Assembly: GCA_915069725.1 (NCBI GenBank)
Contig: CAJZFF010000180.1
Location: forward strand, 1 to 5,166
DNA length: 5,166 bases
From: an uncultured Actinomyces sp.
Lineage (GTDB): Bacteria; Actinomycetota; Actinomycetes; Actinomycetales; Actinomycetaceae
Direction of reading: 5' to 3'
Shown here: in pieces, positions 1 to 4,559 of the stretch
Numbering within the stretch: position 1 is the first letter of the stretch
How the letters are laid out: each line of letters begins with the position of its first letter
Notes under the pieces: generated by a model
The model's database searches: none
What the model saw: the letters and a program-made list of their open reading frames with translations, nothing else
Told to the model about the DNA's origin: nothing
Made by a program: the position numbers and the translations under genes

Positions 1-27
1 GGGGTAGGGGGGTAGGGGTAGGGGTAT
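1..27 (+). repeat. G-run/TA tandem repeat, G-quadruplex candidate
   Basis: Four runs of G (positions 1-4, 7-12, 15-18 and 21-24) are separated each time by the dinucleotide TA and followed by TAT. Four tracts of at least four G with two-base loops fit the standard intramolecular G-quadruplex pattern very well. The unit GGGGTA also looks like a telomere-type repeat, but it lies against the window edge, so its full length is unknown. No gene overlaps it. Whether it folds or has a role cannot be read from the sequence. Confidence 0.7.
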
Positions 28-192
28 CAGCCGCACCACCACCACGCGAGCACACACCCACCACCGCGCACCCGACAGCCACCAGAACACGGACCACACC
101 ACCAGCCACCGCAGGCTCGGCCGACATGCACACCCCACCACCAGGAGCCACAGGAGCCGATCTGAGCGCCCTACAGCCCACGCCTAGGTCAG

Positions 193-242
193 CACACGCA
201 CGCACGGCAGACAGGCCGTCAACGGCCCTCACACGCACGCAC
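193..242 (+). repeat. 13-base direct repeat in the C/A-rich stretch
   Basis: The 13-mer CACACGCACGCAC occurs at 193-205 and again at 230-242, 37 bases apart start to start. Both copies sit in the simple-sequence C/A-rich region, so slippage or local duplication is the likeliest origin. Confidence 0.55.
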
Positions 243-253
243 AGCCACACCAC

Positions 254-288
254 CACGAGCACGAGCACCACGAGCACGCCAGCCAGCC
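254..288 (+). repeat. short tandem CACGAG and AGCC repeats
   Basis: CACGAG is present at 254-259, 260-265 and 269-274, the last offset by three bases, followed by two AGCC units at 281-288. This is microsatellite-like simple sequence and is consistent with replication slippage in noncoding DNA. Confidence 0.5.
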
Positions 289-586
289 ACCAAGACCATC
301 ACCACCAGCACCAGCCACCACGGCCACGAAGCACCAACACAAGAAGACACGAGCTCAACCACAGCAGCGCGACCAGCACACAACGCTCTGACCAGCACAA
401 ACACCAAACATCACGACGGCGAAATAACCGGCAACACAAAAACCTTTCCCAGTAACCCCAGAGGATAACCCCCCGCCCCACGCCAGCCGACCGCCAAGCG
501 TTTTGGGTTCTGACAACATGTGCAAGTTTGGAACATGAATCAATCACTTTCGCTCACCGTTGGGAAGCAGTAAATCCCTGTAATCA

Positions 587-620
587 TGCGGAAAAGTCGC
601 TGTTGGTGTGTTGTTCCGCA
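587..620. repeat. 7-bp inverted repeat TGCGGAA...TTCCGCA
   Basis: TGCGGAA at 587-593 is exactly complementary to TTCCGCA at 614-620, with a 20-base spacer. It could form a weak stem-loop or be a two-half-site protein-binding sequence. It lies just downstream of the cpaF remnant, next to two other dyads. Confidence 0.45.
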
Positions 621-626
621 CGTGTC

Positions 627-647
627 AGAAATGGGCGGAAACTGCCC
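627..647 (-). terminator. candidate intrinsic terminator after the cpaF remnant
   Basis: Read on the minus strand, the six-base arms GGGCAG and CCGCCC (one G-T wobble) enclose a TTT loop and are followed by ATTTCT. The hairpin lies 13 bases beyond the TAG stop of the minus-strand frame. The stem is short and the T tract interrupted, so this is a modest candidate for termination of the minus-strand transcript. Confidence 0.35.
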
Positions 648-659
648 CTGCCGTGGGTC

Positions 660-674
660 CTAAGCCTGGCTTAG
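660..674. repeat. perfect 15-bp palindrome over the stop codon
   Basis: CTAAGCC at 660-666 and GGCTTAG at 668-674 are exact inverted repeats around a single central T. The minus-strand stop codon TAG (660-662) lies inside the left arm. The symmetry is better than expected for random sequence and resembles a dimeric regulator or recombinase site, though nothing identifies a binding protein. Confidence 0.5.
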
Positions 675-1199
675 ATCCTCGCCCATGCAGCCGGGTAGGC
701 CCGTCCTAGAGCACGGGATGCGGCGGCTGTGTCCCCGGTGGTAGAGCTCGGCAGTGAGGTGGTGCGGCCTGTTCTCCCCGGGGTGTGGCGTGGGCAGTCC
801 CGGAAGTGGTGCGTGGGTGAGCTCGGTGGCCGCCATTGAAGGGGGATGCAGTGGCGCGGGGTTCCTTCGGTCATGGCCCCATGTGCCCGGTGTGGCCGTC
901 GTGGCTGTGGCGCGGGGGCGGCACCTGTGTGGGTGGTTGCGGGCGGCCCCTGCGGGCCTGACTCTCCCGGAGCGTCCCCATCCCCAGAACGGCCCGCCTG
1001 CCCCCGCCCCCGCTCTGCGACATTCGCCCACGACGTGTAGCCCGTCCTCTTCGTGAGGGCGAGCTCTCCCGTGGCCCTGGCCGTCGTCCGCGCAACGATG
1101 GCTCCACCCAGCGGCATGGGTGGTTCGGTGGGGGTATGCCGCGATCCTCTGGGCTGTGTGCGGGAGGACCAGGAACGCACTTGGTAGGTCGCTTCGTCG
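660..1199 (-). other. non-homologous tail joined to the cpaF fragment
   Basis: This 540-base segment is in frame with the cpaF fragment but does not read like its family. The three minus frames give chains rich in Arg, Pro, Gly, His and Thr. The plus frames, including one at 754-1056, look no better. It is therefore either decayed sequence or noncoding DNA brought next to cpaF by a deletion or rearrangement at about 1199. I found no transposase-like motif, terminal inverted repeat or target-site duplication that would name the cause. Confidence 0.55.
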
Positions 1200-2087
1200 G
1201 CCGGGAAGGCCCGAGTTCATGGCGATGAGAAGGTCCAGGGCCTCGGCCTCGCGGACCTCTCCGATGAGGAGGCGGTCGGGGCGCATGCGCAGGGCCTCCT
1301 TGACCAGGCGCCGCAGGCTGATCTCTCCGACGCCCTCAAGGTTGGGCGGCCGGGTCTGCATGGCCACGCAGTCACGGTTGCGCAGGGCCAGCTCGAAGAC
1401 CTCCTCGCAGGAGATGACCCGCTGCGCGCCCGGGATCGCTCCGGCCAGCGCCCTGACCATGGTGGTCTTGCCGGCCTGGGTGGCGCCCGAGACCAGGATG
1501 TTGAGGCCGGCCTGCACGGAGGCGTCCAGAAAGGCGGCGACCTGGCTGCTCAGCGAGCCCATGCGCACCAGGTCGGCGGTGCGGGAGGCACGGGAGGTGT
1601 GCTTGCGGATGTTGACCGCCCAGTGCTGGGAGGTAATGGGTGGGATGACGACGTGGAGCCGCTGTCCCCCGGCGAGCTGGGCGTCGACGAAGGGGCTGGA
1701 CAGGTCCAGGCGGCGCCCGGAGGCCCGCAGCATCCGCTCGACCAGAACCGTGAGGTCCTCACTCTCCAGGATCGTGGTGGTCAGCTCGGGGCGTCCGGAG
1801 CGGGCGACGAAGACTCGGCCGGGGGCGTTGACCCAGATCTCCTCAATGGACTCGTCGTCGAGGTAGCCCTGGAGCGGGCCCAGTCCCGCCATGGAGTCGA
1901 GCACGTGGGTGCGTGCCCCCTTGGGGTCGATGAGCGGCGGGACGAGTCCGGCGTCGGAGCGACGCAGATAGTCCTCCTCGGCCTGGGTGACGAGCTGGTC
2001 GAGTTCGGAGGCGTCCTTGAGAGGGTCGATGCCGCGAGCGCGCACCAGCTCGCGAACCTCCGTCAGGAGAAGATCGGCAGCGTCCAT
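660..2087 (-). CDS. cpaF: CpaF/TadA-type secretion ATPase with replaced C-terminus (probable pseudogene)
   Basis: Residues 1-296 of this 475-codon frame match the PilT/VirB11-like ATPases that power Flp (tad) pilus assembly at the cytoplasmic membrane. The N-terminal domain (about 1-170) includes the typical stretch around LGPLQGYLDDESIEEIWVN. It is followed by Walker A GATQAGKTT (201-209), an Asp-box-like CEEVFEL (227-233), Walker B RLLIGEVRE (272-280) and AMNSGLPG (289-296). In the family the His box (TIHAN-like) and a C-terminal helical region come next. Here, after Gly296 (near position 1200), the frame becomes an Arg/Pro/Gly/His-rich chain without homology I can see, and neither other minus frame picks the family sequence up. 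The ATPase is thus expected to be inactive. ATG at 2087 is preceded by GAGAGG with a four-base spacer. No tadB, tadC or pilin genes adjoin it. The family call is firm; pseudogene status is inferred from the lost His box. Confidence 0.85.
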   Translation of the reverse strand: MDAADLLLTEVRELVRARGIDPLKDASELDQLVTQAEEDYLRRSDAGLVPPLIDPKGARTHVLDSMAGLGPLQGYLDDESIEEIWVNAPGRVFVARSGRPELTTTILESEDLTVLVERMLRASGRRLDLSSPFVDAQLAGGQRLHVVIPPITSQHWAVNIRKHTSRASRTADLVRMGSLSSQVAAFLDASVQAGLNILVSGATQAGKTTMVRALAGAIPGAQRVISCEEVFELALRNRDCVAMQTRPPNLEGVGEISLRRLVKEALRMRPDRLLIGEVREAEALDLLIAMNSGLPGRRSDLPSAFLVLPHTAQRIAAYPHRTTHAAGWSHRCADDGQGHGRARPHEEDGLHVVGECRRAGAGAGGPFWGWGRSGRVRPAGAARNHPHRCRPRATATTATPGTWGHDRRNPAPLHPPSMAATELTHAPLPGLPTPHPGENRPHHLTAELYHRGHSRRIPCSRTGLPGCMGEDLSQA

Positions 2088-2091
2088 GATG

Positions 2092-2097
2092 CCTCTC
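2092..2097 (-). promoter_or_regulatory. ribosome binding site of the cpaF fragment
   Basis: On the minus strand GAGAGG lies four bases before the ATG at 2087. It is a moderate Shine-Dalgarno match with a somewhat short spacer, and it supports this start over internal alternatives. Confidence 0.5.
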
Positions 2098-2184
2098 AGC
2101 GTGGGAGTCGTATGAGGGGAGGAGTGAGGATGATGTGAGGACCGACCCGGGGCTCTGCACTGAGCCGTGACACACCAGCCGGTC

Positions 2185-2200
2185 GGTGACCATTGTCACG
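2185..2200. promoter_or_regulatory. CRP/GlxR-like operator
   Basis: The dyad GTGACCATTGTCAC (2186-2199) matches the GTGA-N6-TCAC core bound by CRP-family regulators, including actinobacterial GlxR and Crp. The outer positions (G and G) differ from the T...A of the ideal TGTGA-N6-TCACA. Further GTGAC/GTCAC words lie at 2167-2171 and 2221-2225, and CCGTGAC (2165-2171) pairs with GTCACGG (2195-2201). It lies about 100 bases upstream of the cpaF start and 175 upstream of the phosphotransferase start. Site function is inferred. Confidence 0.45.
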
Positions 2201-2251
2201 GATAAACTCTAGGGCACCTGGTCACAGCATGGCCACCACCTCAACATAACC

Positions 2252-2260
2252 TGTGGATAA
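2252..2260 (-). promoter_or_regulatory. exact DnaA box
   Basis: TGTGGATAA is the complement of the consensus DnaA box TTATCCACA with no mismatch. It is alone: I found no second close match in the window. No dnaA, dnaN or origin-like repeat array is visible, so it is more likely a DnaA titration or regulatory site, or chance, than part of a replication origin. Confidence 0.5.
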
Positions 2261-2335
2261 CATCGGTCTTCTGGCACATTCCTCAAGCCGTTGCCCACGT
2301 CTCTGAACGTTTGCCGCCAGCGGACGGGCGCGGCT

Positions 2336-2354
2336 GTCCTGCGAGATATAGGAC
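2336..2354. repeat. inverted repeat GTCCT-N9-AGGAC
   Basis: GTCCT (2336-2340) and AGGAC (2350-2354) flank GCGAGATAT, about 20 bases before the ATG at 2375. In that position it could be an operator overlapping the promoter. The arms are only five bases long, so the evidence is weak. Confidence 0.3.
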
Positions 2355-2362
2355 CTGTCGCC

Positions 2363-2368
2363 TACGGT
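2363..2368 (+). promoter_or_regulatory. possible -10 element for a leaderless transcript
   Basis: TACGGT fits the actinobacterial -10 pattern TANNNT and ends six bases before the ATG at 2375. Transcription would then begin at or next to the start codon. No purine-rich ribosome binding site precedes this ATG, which agrees with leaderless translation. No good -35 element is seen. An alternative -10 candidate, TATAGG at 2347-2352, would give a short leader. Confidence 0.35.
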
Positions 2369-2374
2369 TGGACC

Positions 2375-3691
2375 ATGTCACAGCCTCCGCAGTCCCCGGA
2401 CGCCCCCGGCACCACTGATGTCGACGGCGGTGTCGACAGCCTCGCCGATGAGGTGACCTCCGACGTCGAGCGTGCTGAGGCTCAAGTCGGCGATGAGGAC
2501 AACCACCAGCAACAGGCTGAGCCCTCCGATCAGCGATCCGACGAGGACGACGAGGACTATCGTGCGCCCGTGGTCGTTGCCCCGCTGCCGGGTGCCTCGG
2601 CCGAGCCGCCCCGCAGCAGCACGCCGGCCCCACAGGCCCAGACCGCCGAGACTCCTCGTCCTCGCCATACCGCGCTCTCCTTGGCGGCGATGGCGAGCGT
2701 CGCCGTCGCCGGCCTCAACCCGACTCGGCTGGCGCTTCCGCAGTCCGAGACCCCCGAGCGGCACATCATCGGCGTCATCGACACCCAGGGCCGGCACTGG
2801 GAGGTCCATGAGGCCCGTACCGATGCCGTGGGCGCCTCCTTGGAGGCCGAGGCCGAGGTGCTGCGCCGCATCGGACGGGTCGTCGACGACGGACGGCTCT
2901 CCTTCGATGTTCCTCGTGTCGCCGGGTCTCTGCGTCAGAAGGACGCGCACATCCAGGTCCGCTCCCATGTGGAGGGCAAGCTGATCCCGGTGGAGACGCT
3001 CCGGCCGGGGCCGGGGATGTCGGCGGGCCTGGGCAAGGCGCTCGGTGAGATCCATGAGCTGTCCATGACGGTGATCTCCGAGGCCGGTATGCCGGTCTAC
3101 GACGCTGAGGAGGTGCGTCGGCGCTGGCTGAGTCTGCTGGACGACACCGCCGCGACGGGCAGGACCCCACCGGCGCTGTTGGGGCGCTGGGAGCAGGCCC
3201 TGGAGGACACCGCTCTGTGGCGCTTCCGCCCCACCGTGGTTCACGGGGACCTCGCTGAGGAGAACGTCCTGGTGGCCGGTGGCACGGTGGTGGCCGTGCG
3301 GGGCTGGTCCCAGGCGCATGTGGGTGACCCGGCCGAGGACCTGGCCTGGGTGTACTCCTCGGCGCCGGTGGACTGCCTGGACTCCATTGAGGACGCCTAC
3401 GACATTGCCCGCTCCGAGGGCGTTGACCGCCACCTGCGTGAGCGCGCCGAGCTGGTCAGTGAGCTGAGCCTGGCGCGCTGGCTGCTGCACGGGGTCAGGA
3501 CCGGGGACAAGCCGGTCATCAATGACGCGGTGGCGATGCTGGAGGATCTGGCCGCCCAGGTGGGTGACGCCCCACTGGTGGAGCCGGCCACGCCCCGGCT
3601 GGCACCGGTTCCCGGGGTTCGTGAGCCGGCTGAGCCTGACGCCATCACCAACCCGGTGGCCATGGTGCGCGTCGACGACGAGGACGACTGA
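2375..3691 (+). CDS. APH-fold phosphotransferase-like protein with acidic N-terminal extension
   Basis: The 438-residue protein has the fold signature of aminoglycoside phosphotransferase/choline kinase-like enzymes, which move phosphate from ATP to a small molecule; the substrate is unknown. Residues 12-62 are strongly acidic and 63-97 rich in Pro, Ala and Gln, probably disordered. The folded part begins near 100 with the LSLAAMASVAV segment. An N-lobe strand (141-150) and the EAEVLRRI helix (159-166) follow. The catalytic loop HGDLAEEN (290-297) keeps Asp292 and Asn297. The second metal-binding Asp, normally in an IDW motif, is replaced: the sequence reads AVRGWSQ, with Gly310 in that place, followed by the usual VGDPAEDLAWVY (316-326). 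The C-terminus is again acidic. ATG at 2375 is chosen over an upstream in-frame TTG at 2291, whose extra 28 residues run through promoter-like sequence. Family confidence is high; activity is uncertain. Confidence 0.85.
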   Translation: MSQPPQSPDAPGTTDVDGGVDSLADEVTSDVERAEAQVGDEDNHQQQAEPSDQRSDEDDEDYRAPVVVAPLPGASAEPPRSSTPAPQAQTAETPRPRHTALSLAAMASVAVAGLNPTRLALPQSETPERHIIGVIDTQGRHWEVHEARTDAVGASLEAEAEVLRRIGRVVDDGRLSFDVPRVAGSLRQKDAHIQVRSHVEGKLIPVETLRPGPGMSAGLGKALGEIHELSMTVISEAGMPVYDAEEVRRRWLSLLDDTAATGRTPPALLGRWEQALEDTALWRFRPTVVHGDLAEENVLVAGGTVVAVRGWSQAHVGDPAEDLAWVYSSAPVDCLDSIEDAYDIARSEGVDRHLRERAELVSELSLARWLLHGVRTGDKPVINDAVAMLEDLAAQVGDAPLVEPATPRLAPVPGVREPAEPDAITNPVAMVRVDDEDD

Positions 3692-3704
3692 CGCCGCGTC
3701 GGCG
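3692..3704. terminator. small hairpin between convergent genes
   Basis: CGCCG (3692-3696) and CGGCG (3700-3704) pair around a CGT loop in the 25-base gap between two converging stop codons. The stem is short and no T tract follows in either direction, so it is a weak bidirectional terminator candidate only. Confidence 0.3.
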
Positions 3705-3716
3705 CCTCGCCCGGGA

Positions 3717-4448
3717 TCAGGTCAGCGGGTTGTGGCTCATGAGCGCCAGGAAGGCGATGGCCCACACCAGGTTGACGATGTTGAACAGGGCCCCGTCCAG
3801 CAGTGGCTTGCCGGGATAGGGCAGGCGGGTGAGGGCGTACCACGGGAGGGCCTGCACCGGTGGGGTCAGGAGCAGCGACCATCGAGGGAAGGCGGTGGCT
3901 CCGGAGCCCAGAGCAATGCAGACGAGGAGCCAGCCCAGCGCCGTCAGCCCGATGGCGGGGCCCCAGGCTTGCATGAGGAAGCGGTAGAGCCTGCGCGCGT
4001 GCTCCAGGGCGGCGGGGTCGGGCCCTTCGCTGTCCTCCTTCCCGCTGCTCGCCGCCCTGGCGGCTACGTACGCCTGATGGGCGGTGTGGGCGCGCTCCGA
4101 GGCCAGAGCGAGCGGGTAGAAGGAGGCGTGGGCCAGGGGCGAGAGGCTGAACCCGACGCCGAGCAGCACCGCGCCCGCCATCCCCACCGGCGATCCGCGC
4201 AACAGCACCCAGTGCGCATAGAGACCGGCGAGCATGAGCGGGATGGAGTAGTTGGCGACCAGCGCGCCCCATCGCAGGCGAGGCTCGTTGACGCGCGTGT
4301 AGAAGGCGTAGGCGTCGTCTCCCATGAGGTCGATGAACTCGCCGTGCTCGTGCCGGTCAGGCCGACGGAAACCGACGATGAGCGCGTCGCCGAGGATCCA
4401 GCACAGGGCGCTGATGAGGAAGGCGACAATCGACCAGGTCACCAGCAT
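3717..4448 (-). CDS. six-helix integral membrane protein of unknown function
   Basis: The 243-residue protein has hydrophobic segments at about 3-26, 60-82, 86-107, 158-181, 188-207 (weakest) and 216-237, suggesting a cytoplasmic-membrane protein with five or six helices. The first ends in ILGDALIVGFRRPD, followed by a polar, acidic and His-containing loop (HEHGEF, 33-38). A charged loop at 112-157 separates helices 3 and 4. It may belong to one of the uncharacterised actinobacterial membrane families (DUF6796 came to mind, but I cannot confirm it). No signal peptide beyond the first helix and no catalytic motif is evident. The ATG at 4448 has a strong AAGGAG ribosome binding site with a seven-base spacer, which fixes the start. 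It follows the helicase-nuclease gene on the same strand after 104 bases, so read-through expression is possible. Being a real gene is well supported; its role is unknown. Confidence 0.85.
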   Translation of the reverse strand: MLVTWSIVAFLISALCWILGDALIVGFRRPDRHEHGEFIDLMGDDAYAFYTRVNEPRLRWGALVANYSIPLMLAGLYAHWVLLRGSPVGMAGAVLLGVGFSLSPLAHASFYPLALASERAHTAHQAYVAARAASSGKEDSEGPDPAALEHARRLYRFLMQAWGPAIGLTALGWLLVCIALGSGATAFPRWSLLLTPPVQALPWYALTRLPYPGKPLLDGALFNIVNLVWAIAFLALMSHNPLT

Positions 4449-4455
4449 GTGGGTT

Positions 4456-4461
4456 CTCCTT
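4456..4461 (-). promoter_or_regulatory. strong ribosome binding site of the membrane protein gene
   Basis: AAGGAG on the minus strand lies seven bases before the ATG at 4448, a near-ideal Shine-Dalgarno sequence and spacing. It contrasts with the phosphotransferase-like gene, which has none. Confidence 0.75.
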
Positions 4462-4543
4462 GCGGCGTCGGGTGCGAAGAGTCGGTGCGCCGGGCCAGGA
4501 CCGGCCGTACTTCTGGTCGAGCGGCCGAGCCCGGGCGGCCCTG

Positions 4544-4559
4544 AGGCTGACGTTAGCCT
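4544..4559 (-). terminator. dyad over the helicase-nuclease stop codon
   Basis: AGGCT (4544-4548) and AGCCT (4555-4559) pair around GACGTT, with the TAA stop (4553-4555) at the edge of one arm. The stem is five bases and no T tract follows, so termination here is only a weak possibility. Confidence 0.25.

Larger units (their letters stand above)
28..478. other. gene-free, C/A-rich, T-depleted stretch
   Basis: About 450 bases with extreme strand asymmetry. The + strand is dominated by C and A; positions 241-360 contain only two T in 120 bases. It is built of short degenerate words such as CCACCA, CACGAG and CGCACG. An open frame at 126-455 translates to a His/Thr/Ser/Arg-rich chain with no domain-like pattern and no convincing ribosome binding site, so I do not call it a gene. 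A + strand RNA from here would be C-rich, G-poor and weakly structured, which is the composition of Rho utilisation sites. It could therefore be the termination zone of a gene lying to the left of the window; that is inference. Confidence 0.6.
480..659. other. AT-richer intergenic segment downstream of the cpaF remnant
   Basis: The base composition changes sharply here from C/A-rich to a more balanced, AT-richer sequence, with no open frame that looks coding. TGTAAT at 579-584 resembles a -10 hexamer on the + strand, but no good -35 element or downstream + strand gene accompanies it, so I do not call a promoter. The right half carries inverted repeats that are listed separately. Confidence 0.5.
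2088..2374. promoter_or_regulatory. divergent intergenic control region
   Basis: The 287 bases between the divergent cpaF fragment and the phosphotransferase-fold gene have no convincing coding sequence and are AT-richer in the middle (about 2190-2280). They hold a CRP-like dyad, an exact DnaA box, an inverted repeat and a possible leaderless -10 element, each listed on its own. Clear paired -35/-10 promoters could not be assigned by eye for the minus-strand gene. Confidence 0.6.

Noticed and set aside
1..27. End of a linear chromosome or plasmid (true telomere)
   Set aside because: Bacterial linear ends use hairpins or protein-capped palindromes rather than G-rich arrays, and the window edge is arbitrary.
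100..320. CCACCAGC words (complement of the E. coli Chi sequence GCTGGTGG) near a RecB-like nuclease gene
   Set aside because: They arise naturally from the CCACCA-rich simple sequence, and E. coli Chi is not known to act on actinobacterial AdnAB-type enzymes.
126..455. 109-codon open frame in the C/A-rich stretch
   Set aside because: It is a His/Thr/Ser/Arg-rich simple-sequence translation with no ribosome binding site or domain pattern; near-absence of T on this strand makes long open frames likely by chance because all stop codons contain T.
754..1056. 100-codon plus-strand frame in the cpaF tail region
   Set aside because: Its composition is Gly/Pro/Ser/Trp/Cys-rich with no family resemblance and no ribosome binding site; the region looks noncoding or decayed on both strands.
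1120..1866. 248-codon plus-strand frame opposite cpaF
   Set aside because: It is the antisense shadow of the conserved ATPase region, Arg/Ser/Met-rich and without recognisable motifs.
1599..2138. 179-codon plus-strand frame opposite the cpaF N-terminus
   Set aside because: It lies antisense to clear family sequence and reads as a shadow produced by high GC content.
2185..2270. Replication origin
   Set aside because: There is only one exact DnaA box, with no box cluster and no dnaA, dnaN or partition genes beside it.
2291..2374. Upstream TTG start for the phosphotransferase-like protein
   Set aside because: The added 28 residues cross the promoter-like sequence and do not resemble the acidic N-terminus; ATG at 2375 is more plausible.
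2378..3490. 370-codon minus-strand frame opposite the phosphotransferase-like gene
   Set aside because: Although long, it has no motif, while the plus strand has the HGDLAEEN and VGDPAEDLA signatures and normal codon use.
3522..4544. 340-codon plus-strand frame over the membrane protein gene
   Set aside because: It is highly charged and repetitive, antisense to a gene with clear hydrophobic helices and a strong ribosome binding site.
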